Source: Curtobacterium sp. MMLR14_010 (GTDB taxonomy: Bacteria > Actinomycetota > Actinomycetes > Actinomycetales > Microbacteriaceae). From it: DNA of 64,000 bases. Shown piece by piece: positions 17,389 to 25,921 of this stretch. The stretch is from assembly GCF_001865015.1 (NCBI RefSeq), contig NZ_MJGV01000046.1, forward strand, positions 62,001 through 126,000, given 5' to 3'. The position numbers were made by a program, and so were the translations under genes. The notes beneath the pieces were generated by a model. The model was given only the letters and a program-made list of their open reading frames with translations. It was not told where the DNA came from and did no database searches. Numbering within the stretch: position 1 is the first letter of the stretch; each line of letters begins with the position of its first letter.

Positions 17389-17850
17389 ATGGCTGACCCG
17401 CAGCGCGCACGCAAGATGGCCGACCGCATCAAGGAGGTGGTCGCACGCCGCATCGACAAGGGCCTGCGGGACCCGCGCCTCGGCTTCGTGACGATCACCG
17501 ACGTCCGGGTCACCGGCGACCTGCAGCACGCCTCGATCTTCTACACGGTGTACGGCACCGACGAGGAGCGCGCCGACTCCGCCGCGGCGCTGAAGGCCGC
17601 CACCGGGCTGCTGCGCACCGAGGTCGGCAAGAACATCACGGCACGGCTCACCCCGTCGCTCGAGTTCATCGCCGACGCCCTGCCCGACACCTCCGCGCAC
17701 CTCGAGGACCTGCTCGTGCAGGCCCAGATGCGCGACGAGCAGGTCCGCGCAGCAGCCGAGGGCGCCGCGTACGCCGGTGACGCCGACCCGTACAAGCACG
17801 ACGACGAGGACGACGACACCGAGTCCGACGAGGACCCGGCGCGCGCCTGA
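17389..17850 (+). CDS. rbfA: 30S ribosome-binding factor A
   Basis: 153-aa ribosome maturation factor binding 16S rRNA near the 5' helix; needed for late 30S assembly, especially in the cold. The KH-like core is intact: RARKMADRIKEVVARRI, DPRLGFVTITDVRVTGDLQHASIFYTVYG, then ITARLTPSLEFIADALPD. The last ~25 residues are an acidic tail (DDEDDDTESDEDP) beyond the conserved fold. ATG 17389 follows a strong SD (aggagg). Next on the opposite strand is mutY, 62 bases away, with no obvious terminator between. Confidence 0.95.
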   Translation: MADPQRARKMADRIKEVVARRIDKGLRDPRLGFVTITDVRVTGDLQHASIFYTVYGTDEERADSAAALKAATGLLRTEVGKNITARLTPSLEFIADALPDTSAHLEDLLVQAQMRDEQVRAAAEGAAYAGDADPYKHDDEDDDTESDEDPARA

Positions 17851-17888
17851 GCCGTCGACGCGGCACGCGCCACATCGAGACCGACGTT

Positions 17889-17919
17889 GCGCGTCAGGAC
17901 CGTCGTCGCGCGTCAGGAC
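17889..17919. repeat. Short direct repeat gcgcgtcaggac x2
   Basis: Two perfect 12-base copies (17889-17900 and 17908-17919) in the rbfA-mutY gap; the second covers the mutY stop codon. Might be a remnant duplication; no function is apparent. Confidence 0.6.
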
Positions 17920-18851
17920 TGTGGGAGCCGGTAGCCGCTCGCGTCGTCGCCCTCTGCGAGTCCGTCGCGCAGGAGCGACGCGAGCGCCCGGTCCCGCTGT
18001 CCGACGTCCGGCCAGACCATCGCGATCTCGACCGGCGTGACCGGCACGTCGCTCGCCCGGAGCTCGGCCATGATGAGCCCTCGCACCTGGCGGTCGCTCC
18101 CCGCGAAGGCCGCCTGCCGCGGTGCCCGTGGGCCGTCGTGCTCCGGGTAGCCCGCCGCGCGCCAGGCGCACCGGTCCGCGATCGGGCAGGCGTCGCACGC
18201 GGGGGAGCGGGACACGCACACGAGCGCGCCGAGCTCCATCACCGCGGCGTTCGTCGCGGCCGCGTCGTCGCGGTCCGCGGGCAGGACCGAGGCCATCAGC
18301 GGCAGGTCCTTCTTCGCGTTCGCCGGGCCGGGCTGACCCTCGCCGAGCAGCGCCCGGGCGAGCACCCGACGGACGTTGACGTCCACGACGGGGTGCCGGT
18401 CCCCGTAGGCGAAGACCGCCACGGCCCTGGCCGTGTAGTCGCCGATGCCGGGCAGGGCCAGCAGCGCGTCGACGTCCCGCGGGACCACGTTGTCGTGCTG
18501 CTCGGCGATCACGGTCGCCGCCGCGTGCAGCGCGAGGGCACGCCGCGGGTAGCCGAGTCGGTCCCAGGCACGCACCGCGTCCGCCGGAGGCGAGTCCGCG
18601 AGGTCGCGCGGTGTCGGCCACCGGGTGAGCCACGCCTCCAGTCGGGGGACCACCCGCGCGACCTGCGTCTGCTGCAGCATGATCTCGCTGACGAGCGTGC
18701 CCCACGCCGGGAAGCCGGGGCGACGCCACGGCAGGTCGCGCGCCGCGGCGCGGAACCACGCGATCAGCGGGGCGGCGATGTCGGGGCGGGCGCCGTCCTG
18801 TGGACGGTCACCGCTGTCCACAACCGGGTGGGAGGCTCCGCTCGCGTTCAC
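17913..18851 (-). CDS. mutY: A/G-specific adenine DNA glycosylase
   Basis: 312-aa base-excision repair enzyme removing adenine mispaired with 8-oxoguanine. The helix-hairpin-helix (LLALPGIGDYTARAVAVFAYG), catalytic region (SEIMLQQTQV and VVDVNVRRVLARAL) and the [4Fe-4S] motif C-x6-C-x2-C-x5-C (CVSRSPACDACPIADRC) are all visible. The C-terminal 8-oxoG-recognition domain is short compared with E. coli MutY, as in many actinobacteria. GTG 18851 is preferred over the adjacent GTG 18854 because the TAGGCT box begins 12 bases before it. Its promoter overlaps that of the divergent gene at 18874. Confidence 0.93.
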   Translation of the reverse strand: MNASGASHPVVDSGDRPQDGARPDIAAPLIAWFRAAARDLPWRRPGFPAWGTLVSEIMLQQTQVARVVPRLEAWLTRWPTPRDLADSPPADAVRAWDRLGYPRRALALHAAATVIAEQHDNVVPRDVDALLALPGIGDYTARAVAVFAYGDRHPVVDVNVRRVLARALLGEGQPGPANAKKDLPLMASVLPADRDDAAATNAAVMELGALVCVSRSPACDACPIADRCAWRAAGYPEHDGPRAPRQAAFAGSDRQVRGLIMAELRASDVPVTPVEIAMVWPDVGQRDRALASLLRDGLAEGDDASGYRLPQS

Positions 18852-18857
18852 CACGAC

Positions 18858-18867
18858 AGCCTACGGT
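18858..18867. promoter_or_regulatory. Overlapping divergent -10 boxes (mutY / 18874 gene)
   Basis: TAGGCT on the reverse strand (18858-18863) and TACGGT on the forward strand (18862-18867) share two bases. Each lies 12 bases from its own start codon (18851 and 18874). Polymerase binding at one should exclude the other, coupling the two genes inversely. Confidence 0.55.
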
Positions 18868-18873
18868 GGGTGC

Positions 18874-19320
18874 ATGGCACGCTGGGCACCTGAAGAGACC
18901 GACACGATGGCCGCGATCGCTGCTGAGGTGATCGCACAGGTCGGGACGAACCGCACCGTCGTCGGCATCGACGGCCAGGACGGCACCGACCTCGAGCACG
19001 TGGCCGCCGCACTCGTCGCGGGGTTCGAGCAGCACGGCATCTCCGCGATGGCCGCAGCTGCTCCCTCGTCCGACGTCGACGTGCTGCGCAGCGACCTCGT
19101 CACGCCGTTCCGCACGACCGGTGCCGGCGACGGCGTCCTCGTCGTGCACGGCCACGGGGTGCTCGGGCAGGGCGCTCGGGGCCTGTGGCGCTGGTCGATG
19201 TGGGTCGAGCAGGAGTCCGGCCGGCTCGAGCGTCGTGCCGACGTCAAGATCGCCGCGTCCGCGGTGCTCGACGTCACCGACCGCGAGCACCCTCGGCGTG
19301 AGTGGAACGACGCCTGCTGA
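18874..19320 (+). CDS. Uridine kinase-like protein with degenerate P-loop
   Basis: 148-aa protein. The opening TVVGIDGQDGTDLEHVAAALVAGFEQHG copies the layout of uridine kinase/P-loop kinase N-termini (VVGIDGxxGxGKT plus helix), but the Walker A Gly-Lys-Ser/Thr is replaced by Gly-Thr-Asp, so ATP binding in the usual way is unlikely. The end (ADVKIAASAVLDVTDREHPRREWNDAC) resembles the uridine-kinase C-terminus. The middle is shortened compared with the ~200-aa kinases. It is probably a non-catalytic relative, conserved enough to keep an open frame. ATG 18874 is set by TACGGT 12 bases upstream. Divergent from mutY; truB follows 22 bases later. Confidence 0.65.
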   Translation: MARWAPEETDTMAAIAAEVIAQVGTNRTVVGIDGQDGTDLEHVAAALVAGFEQHGISAMAAAAPSSDVDVLRSDLVTPFRTTGAGDGVLVVHGHGVLGQGARGLWRWSMWVEQESGRLERRADVKIAASAVLDVTDREHPRREWNDAC

Positions 19321-19330
19321 CCGGCGCTGC

Positions 19331-19336
19331 TACTCT
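19331..19336 (+). promoter_or_regulatory. -10 box (TACTCT), leaderless truB mRNA
   Basis: First base 12 bases before GTG 19343; no SD present. Confidence 0.6.
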
Positions 19337-19342
19337 CCTCGG

Positions 19343-20284
19343 GTGCTCGAAACCGCTGCAGACGGCATCCTCCTCGTCGACAAACCACAGGGGATCTCGA
19401 GTCACCGTGTGGTGTCCATCGCCCGGAGACGTCTCGACCTGAAGAAAATCGGGCACGCCGGCACGCTCGACCCGATGGCGACCGGGCTCCTGCTGCTCGG
19501 CGCCGGCCCGTCGACCCGGCTGCTGACCCACCTCGTCGGCCTCGAGAAGACCTACACGGCGACGATCCGTCTCGGGGTGGCGACCGACTCCGACGACGCT
19601 GACGGCACCCCGACCGCGGCGACCGGGGTCACCGACGCGGACGTGTCCGACGCCGCGATCGAGGCCGCCGTCGCCCTGCAGCGCGGACCGATCTCGCAGG
19701 TGCCGTCCACCGTCAGCGCGATCAAGGTCGACGGCCGTCGCGCCTACGACCTGGCGCGGAAGGGCGAGAGCGTCGAGCTGAAGGCCCGGTCCGTCACCAT
19801 CTCCCGCTTCGACGTCACCGGCCGCAACGACGACGTCGTCACGTGCCTCGGAGCCGAGACCCACGTCGTGGACCTCGACGTGGTCGTCTCCTGCTCCTCC
19901 GGCACCTACGTCCGTGCCCTCGCGCGCGACATCGGGGCGACGCTCGGGACCGGAGCGCACCTCACGGCGCTGCGGCGCACGCTCGTCGGCCCGTTCTCCG
20001 TCGACGACGCCATCGACCTCGAGGACGACGCGGTCGACGTGCGCGCGGCCCTCGCCCGCCCGGCGGCCATCGCCCGCGAGCTCTTCCCGGTCGTCGCGCT
20101 CGACGCGATCGCCGCGAAGGACCTCTCCGACGGCAAGCGGGTCGGTGCCGACCACCCCGACACCGACGGGCCCGTCGCGGCGGTGTCCGCCCGTGACGAC
20201 CGCCTCATCGGGCTCGTCTCGGTGCGTCGTGGACTGCTCCGCGTCATCACGAACTTCCCGACCCCGTCCGGAGCGAACGCATGA
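19343..20284 (+). CDS. truB: tRNA pseudouridine(55) synthase
   Basis: 313-aa enzyme making pseudouridine 55 in the T-arm of tRNAs. The N-terminal LLVDKPQGISSHRVV, the catalytic motif GHAGTLDPMATG (catalytic Asp in TLDP, residue ~42), the KTYTATIRLGVATDSDDADG segment and SCSSGTYVRALARDIG are intact, followed by a C-terminal PUA-like region. GTG 19343 has TACTCT 12 bases upstream. Its stop overlaps the next start (ATGA). Part of the nusA-infB-rbfA-truB-ribF translation cluster, here interrupted by mutY and small genes. Confidence 0.96.
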   Translation: MLETAADGILLVDKPQGISSHRVVSIARRRLDLKKIGHAGTLDPMATGLLLLGAGPSTRLLTHLVGLEKTYTATIRLGVATDSDDADGTPTAATGVTDADVSDAAIEAAVALQRGPISQVPSTVSAIKVDGRRAYDLARKGESVELKARSVTISRFDVTGRNDDVVTCLGAETHVVDLDVVVSCSSGTYVRALARDIGATLGTGAHLTALRRTLVGPFSVDDAIDLEDDAVDVRAALARPAAIARELFPVVALDAIAAKDLSDGKRVGADHPDTDGPVAAVSARDDRLIGLVSVRRGLLRVITNFPTPSGANA

Positions 20285-20646
20285 TCGAGTGGTTCACGTG
20301 GGTGCAGGTCGTCCTCGCGGTCGTCGTAGGGCTGTTCGCCGTGGTGGTCGGGTTCATCGGGTGGAAGCCGAACGACGCCACCGTCGGCTCGCTCGCCCTC
20401 GTGGAGCTGCTGCTCGTGGCGCAGCTCGTCGTGTCCCTGGTGGCTCCCGCGGTCGGCAACCCACCGCAGGGCAACGTGCTCGAGTTCTGGGTGTACGCGG
20501 TGTCGGTGCTGCTCGTCCCGCCCGCGGCGATCGTCTGGGCGCTCATCGACCGAACCCGGTGGAGCACCGTCGTCCTCGGCGCCGGAGCCTTCACGGTCGC
20601 GGTGATGGTCTACCGGATGTACCAGATCTGGTTCGCGCTGAACTGA
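20281..20646 (+). CDS. Small membrane protein, unknown function
   Basis: 121 aa with about four hydrophobic helices (residues ~6-26, 36-58, 66-88, 96-116) and almost no soluble part, so an integral membrane protein. Family not recognised by function. ATG 20281 overlaps the truB stop by 4 bases, meaning it is made by translational coupling with truB. Similar small membrane proteins sit between truB and ribF in related actinobacteria; a link to either enzyme is not evident. Confidence 0.8.
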   Translation: MIEWFTWVQVVLAVVVGLFAVVVGFIGWKPNDATVGSLALVELLLVAQLVVSLVAPAVGNPPQGNVLEFWVYAVSVLLVPPAAIVWALIDRTRWSTVVLGAGAFTVAVMVYRMYQIWFALN

Positions 20647-20672
20647 CACGCACGGCGCCGGCGCACATCGTG

Positions 20673-20696
20673 CACGGTGCCCGGACGCGCACCGTG
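20673..20696 (+). terminator. Possible weak hairpin after the truB unit
   Basis: 8-bp stem cacggtgc (20673-20680) with its complement (20689-20696) around an 8-base loop, 27 bases after the stop codon. Short and without a T-run, so only a candidate. Confidence 0.35.
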
Positions 20697-20730
20697 GCCG
20701 ATGCCGTACTGGGGACGGCCCGCACGTCGG

Positions 20731-20736
20731 TAGAAT
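20731..20736 (+). promoter_or_regulatory. -10 box (TAGAAT), leaderless membrane-protein mRNA
   Basis: TAGAAT, close to the consensus TATAAT, with first base 13 bases before the ATG at 20744. Confidence 0.6.
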
Positions 20737-20743
20737 CGGTCCA

Positions 20744-21193
20744 ATGGCGACCAAGTCCTCCCTCGCGACCGGTGTCGGGCGCGTCCTCATCGCCGTCTAC
20801 GGCATCCTCGCCCTCGCCGCGACCGGCCGCAGCGTCGTCCAGATCGGGGAGAAGTACGCGTTCGCGCCCTTCGCCTACACGCTCAGCGCGATCGCGGCCG
20901 TCGTGTACATCGTCGCGATGATCGCGCTGATCGTGCCCGGTCGGACCTGGTACCGCGTCGCCTGCGTCACCATCGTCTTCGAGATGACCGGGGTGCTGGT
21001 CATCGGCACCCTGTCGTTGCTCGACCGCCAGCTCTTCCCCGACGACACCATCTGGTCCTACTACGGCCTCGGCTACGCCTTCGCGCCGCTCGTGCTCCCG
21101 ATCGCCGGGCTCTGGTGGCTGCGGAAGCACCACCGCACCGCGGGCGCGGTGGCCGGTCCCACCGACCAGTCGGTCGCGGCGGCCGGCGAGTGA
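20744..21193 (+). CDS. Four-helix membrane protein, unknown function
   Basis: 149 aa, four predicted membrane helices (residues ~10-28, 42-64, 70-92, 108-125) with Arg/Lys-rich loops and a hydrophilic Ala/Gly tail. Family not named with confidence; it resembles small conserved actinobacterial membrane proteins located upstream of ribF. Its stop codon overlaps a GTG that is in frame with ribF, so the two are tightly linked and probably cotranscribed from the TAGAAT promoter. No catalytic motif is visible. Confidence 0.8.
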   Translation: MATKSSLATGVGRVLIAVYGILALAATGRSVVQIGEKYAFAPFAYTLSAIAAVVYIVAMIALIVPGRTWYRVACVTIVFEMTGVLVIGTLSLLDRQLFPDDTIWSYYGLGYAFAPLVLPIAGLWWLRKHHRTAGAVAGPTDQSVAAAGE

Positions 21194-21204
21194 ACGGGGG
21201 AGCG

Positions 21205-22167
21205 ATGCAGTTCTACGAGGACGCCGCAGACGTGGCGCAGGGCTTCGGACCGAGCGCCGTCACGATCGGCAAGTTCGACGGGGTCCACGTCGGGCACCGT
21301 GCCGTGATCGCGCACCTCGAGCGGGCCGCGGCCGAGCACGGGCTGGTCTCCACGGTGGTGACGTTCGACCGGCACCCGCTCAGCGTCATCGACCCCGCGA
21401 GCGTGCCGCCGGCGCTGACCAGCATCGCGCAGCGTCGTGAGCTCCTCGAGGCCGTCGGCGTGGACGCCACGCTCCTGCTCCGGTTCGACGACGAGCTGCA
21501 GTCCTGGTCGCCGGAGGCCTTCGTGTCGAAGATCCTGGTCGACACCCTGAACGCGAAGCTCCTCTTCGTCGGGAGCGACTTCCGCTTCGGCGCGAAGGGC
21601 GCCGGCGACGTCGCCCTGCTCCGGACGCTCGGCGCCGAGCACGGTTTCGCCGTCGAGCTCATCGACGACGTCGACCTGGTGGACGACGTCCGCCCGGACG
21701 GGGAACGTCGGGTCTCCTCCACGCGGATCCGGGAACTCCTCGGCCAGGGTCGGGTCGCCGAGGCCGCACGGCTGCTCGGCCGCGACCACGCCGTCCGCAG
21801 CACGGTCGTGCGCGGCAACCAGCGCGGACGCGCCATGGGCTACCCGACGGCGAACCTCGACCCGGCGTGCGAGGGCTTCGTCCCCGACGACGGCGTCTAC
21901 GCCGCACGGGTGCTGTACGACGGCACGACCTACCCCGCAGCGGTGTCGGTCGGCAACAACCCGACGTTCGAGGGCGTCCCGGCGAAGCAGATCGAGGCCC
22001 ACCTGCTCGACGTCGACATCGACCTGTACGACGAGACCATCTCGGTGCTCTTCGTGTCGTTCGTGCGGGGCATGGTGAAGTTCGGCTCGATGGACGAGCT
22101 CGCCGCCCAGATGCGCCAGGACGACCTCGACATCCGCCTGCTCCTCGGGATGTCCGCGCCGGTCTGA
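21205..22167 (+). CDS. ribF: Bifunctional riboflavin kinase / FAD synthetase
   Basis: 320-aa enzyme making FMN from riboflavin and FAD from FMN. The N-terminal nucleotidyltransferase has GKFDGVHVGHRAVI and FVGSDFRFGAKGAGD plus STRIRELLGQG; the C-terminal kinase domain (residues ~190-310) has GRAMGYPTANL and VGNNPTFEG. ATG 21205 is preferred since 'gggggag' sits 2 bases upstream; GTG 21190 overlapping the previous stop is an alternative. A strong bidirectional hairpin lies 13 bases after the stop. Confidence 0.96.
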   Translation: MQFYEDAADVAQGFGPSAVTIGKFDGVHVGHRAVIAHLERAAAEHGLVSTVVTFDRHPLSVIDPASVPPALTSIAQRRELLEAVGVDATLLLRFDDELQSWSPEAFVSKILVDTLNAKLLFVGSDFRFGAKGAGDVALLRTLGAEHGFAVELIDDVDLVDDVRPDGERRVSSTRIRELLGQGRVAEAARLLGRDHAVRSTVVRGNQRGRAMGYPTANLDPACEGFVPDDGVYAARVLYDGTTYPAAVSVGNNPTFEGVPAKQIEAHLLDVDIDLYDETISVLFVSFVRGMVKFGSMDELAAQMRQDDLDIRLLLGMSAPV

Positions 22168-22180
22168 GCCGCGGTCCAGG

Positions 22181-22227
22181 CACGACGAGGCCCCCACGAG
22201 CTGGTCGCTCGCGGGGGCCTCGTCGTG
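22181..22227. terminator. Bidirectional terminator, 15-bp perfect stem
   Basis: Arms 22181-22195 and 22213-22227 are perfectly complementary; the 17-base loop contains a further small stem (cgag/ctcg). It separates convergent ribF and the DUF349 gene and probably serves both. Confidence 0.85.
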
Positions 22228-22240
22228 TGACGGTCGGCGT

Positions 22241-23473
22241 TCAGCTGCCGAGGGCGTCCAGCCAGATCTTGCGGGCGTCAAGGGCTTCCTGGGCGTCCTT
22301 GATCCGGCGGGCGTCCCCGGAGGCCTTCGCCGACTCGAGCTCGCCCTCGAGCTTGCCGATGGCGTCCTCGAGCTGGCTCGCGAGGCCGGTCGTCCTGGCC
22401 TTGCGCTCCGGGTTCGACTCGCGCCAGTGCGCTTCCTCGAGCCCCTTGACGTGGTCCTCGATCGCGCGGATCCGGTCCTCGACACGGCGGACGTCGGCGC
22501 GGGGGACCCGGCCGACCTCGTCCCAGCGGCGCTGGATGTCGGTGAGGGTCTTCCGGGCGGCGACGCGGTCGCGCTGCTGGAGCAGCGGCTCGGCCTCGGT
22601 GAGGATGGCGAGCTTGGCCTCGAGGTTGGCGGAGTACTCCTCGTTCTCCGCACTGCTCTCGGCGTGGCGCTGCTCGAACAGGACGTCACCGGCGGCCTTG
22701 AAGCGTGCCCAGAGTGCGTCGTCGTGGCGCTTGCCGGCGCGGCCGGCCTGCTTCCAGTCGTCGAGCAGCTGGCGGTAGGCCGGGATGGCGTCCGAGCCGC
22801 GCGTCGCGAGCGCCTCGGCCTGCTGGACGAGCTCCTGCTTGCGAGTACGGGCGTCGCGGTGCTGCGCGTCGAGCTCCGAGTAGAAGGCGCGGCGGTGCTG
22901 GTCGACGGTGGAGCGGGCGGCGCGGAAGCGCTTCCACAGCTCGTTGGCGTCGTTCTTGGGGATGCGGGGGCCGTCGTGCTGGTGCTGCTGCCAGCGCGCG
23001 AACACGTCGTCGAGCTGCGCGGTGATCTGCTTCCACTGCGCACGCGCGGGGTCGACGGCCGCGAGTGCCTCGGCTTCCTCGACCAGGCCGGCACGGAAGG
23101 CCAGCGCCTCGGCCAGGGCCGCCTGGTTCTGCTCGGCCTGCTCCTTGGTGAGCGAGCCGAGCTGCTCGGCGAGCACGGCGACACGGTCCTCGAGCGACTT
23201 GAGGTCGCCGACGACGCGGGCTTCGGTGACCAGGGCGGTCAGGTGCTCGACGGTGCGGGCGACGTCGTTCGCCGAGGCCCCGCGCTGCACGCGCTGCTCG
23301 GCGATCTTCACCTGGCCCTCGAGGTCGGCGTACTTCCGCGCGAAGTAGGCGAGTGCTTCCTCGGCGGTCGCGTCGGGGTACTCACCCACGACACGTTCGG
23401 TGTCCTGGTACCGGACGTACACGGTGCCGGTCTCGTCGACCCGCCCCCAGGTCGTTGCTTCGTCAGATCCCAC
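22241..23473 (-). CDS. DUF349 repeat protein
   Basis: 410-aa almost wholly helical protein with several DUF349 units, each with the W-x-x-x-G/A-R-x-x-K/R-x-x-D-D-x-L-W-x-R-F-K-type signature (for example DDWKQAGRAGKRHDDALWARFKAAGD near residue 240). The C-terminal third is coiled-coil and highly charged (EAHWRESNPERKARTTGLASQLEDAIGKLEGELESAKASG). No signal or membrane segment; cytoplasmic. DUF349 proteins are widespread in actinobacteria; no activity is established that I can cite. GTG 23473 follows a purine stretch (gaggcgag). Shares its direction with the cyclophilin gene upstream, 112 bases away. Confidence 0.88.
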   Translation of the reverse strand: MGSDEATTWGRVDETGTVYVRYQDTERVVGEYPDATAEEALAYFARKYADLEGQVKIAEQRVQRGASANDVARTVEHLTALVTEARVVGDLKSLEDRVAVLAEQLGSLTKEQAEQNQAALAEALAFRAGLVEEAEALAAVDPARAQWKQITAQLDDVFARWQQHQHDGPRIPKNDANELWKRFRAARSTVDQHRRAFYSELDAQHRDARTRKQELVQQAEALATRGSDAIPAYRQLLDDWKQAGRAGKRHDDALWARFKAAGDVLFEQRHAESSAENEEYSANLEAKLAILTEAEPLLQQRDRVAARKTLTDIQRRWDEVGRVPRADVRRVEDRIRAIEDHVKGLEEAHWRESNPERKARTTGLASQLEDAIGKLEGELESAKASGDARRIKDAQEALDARKIWLDALGS

Positions 23474-23585
23474 AGGTCTCGCCTCGATCGTGGTCGTGCA
23501 TCACCGACGTCACCGTCGGCACGGTCAGGAAGCCACCCTATTGCACCGGCGGCCCCCGCGGCCCGCGGATGCGTCGTGCTGTGGA

Positions 23586-24410
23586 CTACCGCTGCTCCGC
23601 GATGGTCGCACCGGTGATCGTGGTGGCCACCTCCGGCGTGCCGGTGCCGTCGCTGCCGGCGTCCTCGACGCCCTTCGACGTGATCTCGGACTCCAGGTCC
23701 GACAGGCCGCTCGTGACCTTGCCGACGACGGTGTACCCGCCGGTCGAGCCGTCGAGCGTGGTGTCGCCGTAGACGATGAAGAACTGGGTGGACTGCGAGT
23801 ACGTGGAGGCGCTCCGCGCGATGGCGATCGTGCCCTCGTCGTAGCGGTCGTCCGACGGCGTGTTCTCGATGGGTCCGTACTGGAAGCCGGCGTCACCGGT
23901 GCCGTCGCCGTTCGCCGAGCCGCACTGCAGGAAGCGGAAGTCGGCGCTGGCCGCGAGCCGGTGGCACGTCGTGCCCTCGTAGAACTGCTTGCGGATCAGG
24001 TCGATCTCGACGCTCGCGGCCTGTGGTGCCCGCTTGCCGTCGAGCTCGATCCCCAGCCGCACGTCCTTGTTCAGGGTCAGCGAACCGGTCCAGGTGCGGC
24101 CCTTCGCGATCGACTTGCTCGGTACGTCGCCGGTGTTCGCCGGGGTGGCACTCGCGGACGGCGTCGGGGTGGCACTCGCGCTGGCCGATGCCGACGCGGA
24201 CGGGGTCGGGTCCTGGCTGGCGTGTGATCCCGCGTACAGGAGCTGTGAGCCGGTCGCGAGGGCGGCGACCGCCACCAGGGCGACGGCGCCGACGACGTTG
24301 TCACGGACCCGACGGCGTCGCTGCCGGTCGTGCAGGCCCTGCCGTGCTTCGTAGAGTCGGAGCCGCTCGCGTGCCTCGCGGGTCTCGCGCGCCTGGTTCT
24401 TCGGTGCCAC
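23586..24410 (-). CDS. Membrane-anchored cyclophilin-type peptidyl-prolyl isomerase
   Basis: 274 aa. A basic N-terminal ~40 residues ([31 protein letters not shown]) is followed by one membrane helix ([23 protein letters not shown]), a Ser/Ala/Thr/Pro linker, and an extracellular cyclophilin domain from residue ~105. Active-site landmarks are recognisable but divergent: [53 protein letters not shown] and GYTVVGKV. The organisation matches mycobacterial PpiB, encoded in a comparable neighbourhood. The start is GTG 24410 with 'gagaggg' upstream. Likely folds secreted proteins. Confidence 0.92.
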   Translation of the reverse strand: MAPKNQARETREARERLRLYEARQGLHDRQRRRRVRDNVVGAVALVAVAALATGSQLLYAGSHASQDPTPSASASASASATPTPSASATPANTGDVPSKSIAKGRTWTGSLTLNKDVRLGIELDGKRAPQAASVEIDLIRKQFYEGTTCHRLAASADFRFLQCGSANGDGTGDAGFQYGPIENTPSDDRYDEGTIAIARSASTYSQSTQFFIVYGDTTLDGSTGGYTVVGKVTSGLSDLESEITSKGVEDAGSDGTGTPEVATTITGATIAEQR

Positions 24411-24492
24411 GGTGCTGGTCTGCCCTCTCGTCGCAGTGTGCGACGAGCGTATCGGACCCGTCCAGGTGGGATCCGGTGTCGGCGGACGCGCC

Positions 24493-24498
24493 TACCAT
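24493..24498 (+). promoter_or_regulatory. -10 box (TACCAT), leaderless rarA mRNA
   Basis: First base 12 bases before the ATG at 24505; same hexamer as the asparaginase promoter. Confidence 0.6.
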
Positions 24499-24504
24499 TG
24501 CGGC

Positions 24505-25878
24505 ATGGCATCGGATCGCTCGGGCATGAACGCGCCCACGACCGGGGGCCGCGTCGGCCTCGCACAGGGGTCCGTCCCGCTCGCGGTCCGGATGCGTCCC
24601 ACCAGCCTGCAGGAGGTCGCCGGGCAGCAGCACCTGCTCGGACGCGGCTCGCCGTTGGTGCAGCTCGCCACCGGCACGCGGGACAACCCCGGCGGCGTCT
24701 CCGTGATCCTCTGGGGTCCGCCCGGCACCGGCAAGACCACCCTCGCGCAGGCCATCGCCCGGCAGTCCGGCCGGGAGTTCGTCGAGCTGTCCGCCGTCAC
24801 CGCCGGCGTGAAGGACGTGCGCGAGGTCATGGAGAAGGCCCTCACGCACCGTGACCTCTACGGGTCCACGACCGTGCTGTTCCTCGACGAGATCCACCGC
24901 TTCAGCAAGGCGCAGCAGGACGCCCTGTTGCCCGGTGTCGAGAACGGCTGGGTGATCCTCATCGCCGCCACGACGGAGAACCCCTCGTTCTCGGTGATCT
25001 CCCCGCTGCTCTCCCGGTCGCTGCTGCTCACGCTCAAGCCCCTCACCGACTCCGACCTCGGCATGCTCGTCGACCGCGCGGTCGAGGACCCCCGCGGGCT
25101 CGGTGGCGGTGTGGTCCTCGGGGACGAAGCCCGTGCGGCGATCGTCCGGCTGGCGTCCGGCGACGCCCGCCGTGCCCTCACGGCGCTCGAGGCCGCGGCC
25201 GCGTCGGCCACCGCGGCGCAGGACGACGACGACGACACCGTCCCGGTCGTGGACGCCGACACCGTGGCGGCCGCCGTCGACCGGGCACTGCTCCGGTACG
25301 ACCGTCAGGGCGACGAGCACTACGACGTCATCAGCGCGTTCATCAAGTCGGTCAGGGGGAGCGACGTCGACGCCGCGTTGCACTACCTGGCCCGGATGAT
25401 CGAGGCCGGCGAGGACTCCCGCTTCATCGCCCGTCGCATCATCATCTCCGCGGCCGAGGACATCGGCATGGCCGACCCGCAGGCGCTCCCGATCGCCGTC
25501 GCCGCCGCGCAGGCCGTCCAGCTCATCGGCATGCCGGAGGGCCGCATCCCCCTCGCCGAGGCCGTCGTGTACCTGGCGACCGCCCCGAAGTCGAACGCGG
25601 CCTACAACGGCATCAACGCGGCGATGGCGGACGTCAAGGCCGGGCGCATGGGCGTGGTGCCGAACCACCTGCGGGACGCCCACTACGCCGGGGCGAAGCG
25701 CCTCGGGCACGGCAAGGGGTACGTGTACTCCCACGACGCCGAGCACGGGGTCGCCGAGCAGCAGTACCTGCCGGACGCGCTCGTCGGCACCGAGTACTAC
25801 ACGCCCACCACCAACGGGCACGAGCGCGAGGTCGGGCCGCGACTCGACCGACTCCGGAAGATCACCCGCGGCGCGTGA
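24505..25878 (+). CDS. rarA: Replication-associated recombination protein A (RarA/MgsA AAA+ ATPase)
   Basis: 457-aa AAA+ ATPase related to clamp-loader subunits and RuvB, acting at stalled replication forks. Walker A is [13 protein letters not shown] (residue ~75), Walker [20 protein letters not shown] (~130), sensor 1 [10 protein letters not shown], sensor 2 [12 protein letters not shown] (~215). The C-terminal MgsA tetramerisation domain ([26 protein letters not shown]... to the end) is complete. The start is set by TACCAT 12 bases upstream. rarA upstream of rpsD and alaS is the actinobacterial order. Confidence 0.95.
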   Translation: MASDRSGMNAPTTGGRVGLAQGSVPLAVRMRPTSLQEVAGQQHLLGRGSPLVQLATGTRDNPGGVSVILWGPPGTGKTTLAQAIARQSGREFVELSAVTAGVKDVREVMEKALTHRDLYGSTTVLFLDEIHRFSKAQQDALLPGVENGWVILIAATTENPSFSVISPLLSRSLLLTLKPLTDSDLGMLVDRAVEDPRGLGGGVVLGDEARAAIVRLASGDARRALTALEAAAASATAAQDDDDDTVPVVDADTVAAAVDRALLRYDRQGDEHYDVISAFIKSVRGSDVDAALHYLARMIEAGEDSRFIARRIIISAAEDIGMADPQALPIAVAAAQAVQLIGMPEGRIPLAEAVVYLATAPKSNAAYNGINAAMADVKAGRMGVVPNHLRDAHYAGAKRLGHGKGYVYSHDAEHGVAEQQYLPDALVGTEYYTPTTNGHEREVGPRLDRLRKITRGA

Positions 25879-25910
25879 GTGCGGCGCTTCTGCGCCCGCT
25901 CGAACCCTGC

Positions 25911-25916
25911 TATCGT
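25911..25916 (+). promoter_or_regulatory. -10 box (TATCGT) of rpsD
   Basis: TATCGT with a rough -35 (TTCTGC, 25888-25893) at 17-base spacing. Starts about 190 bases of leader ahead of rpsD. Confidence 0.5.
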
Positions 25917-25921
25917 TGGCG

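Noticed and set aside
14391-17513. 1040-codon reverse-strand open frame antisense to infB
   Set aside because: Composition shadow of the infB frame; Gly/Arg-rich repeats are reverse complements of the IF-2 linker.
24412-24504. N-terminal extension of rarA to 24412
   Set aside because: The extension is unconserved, overlaps the divergent cyclophilin promoter region, and lies upstream of the TACCAT box that fits ATG 24505.
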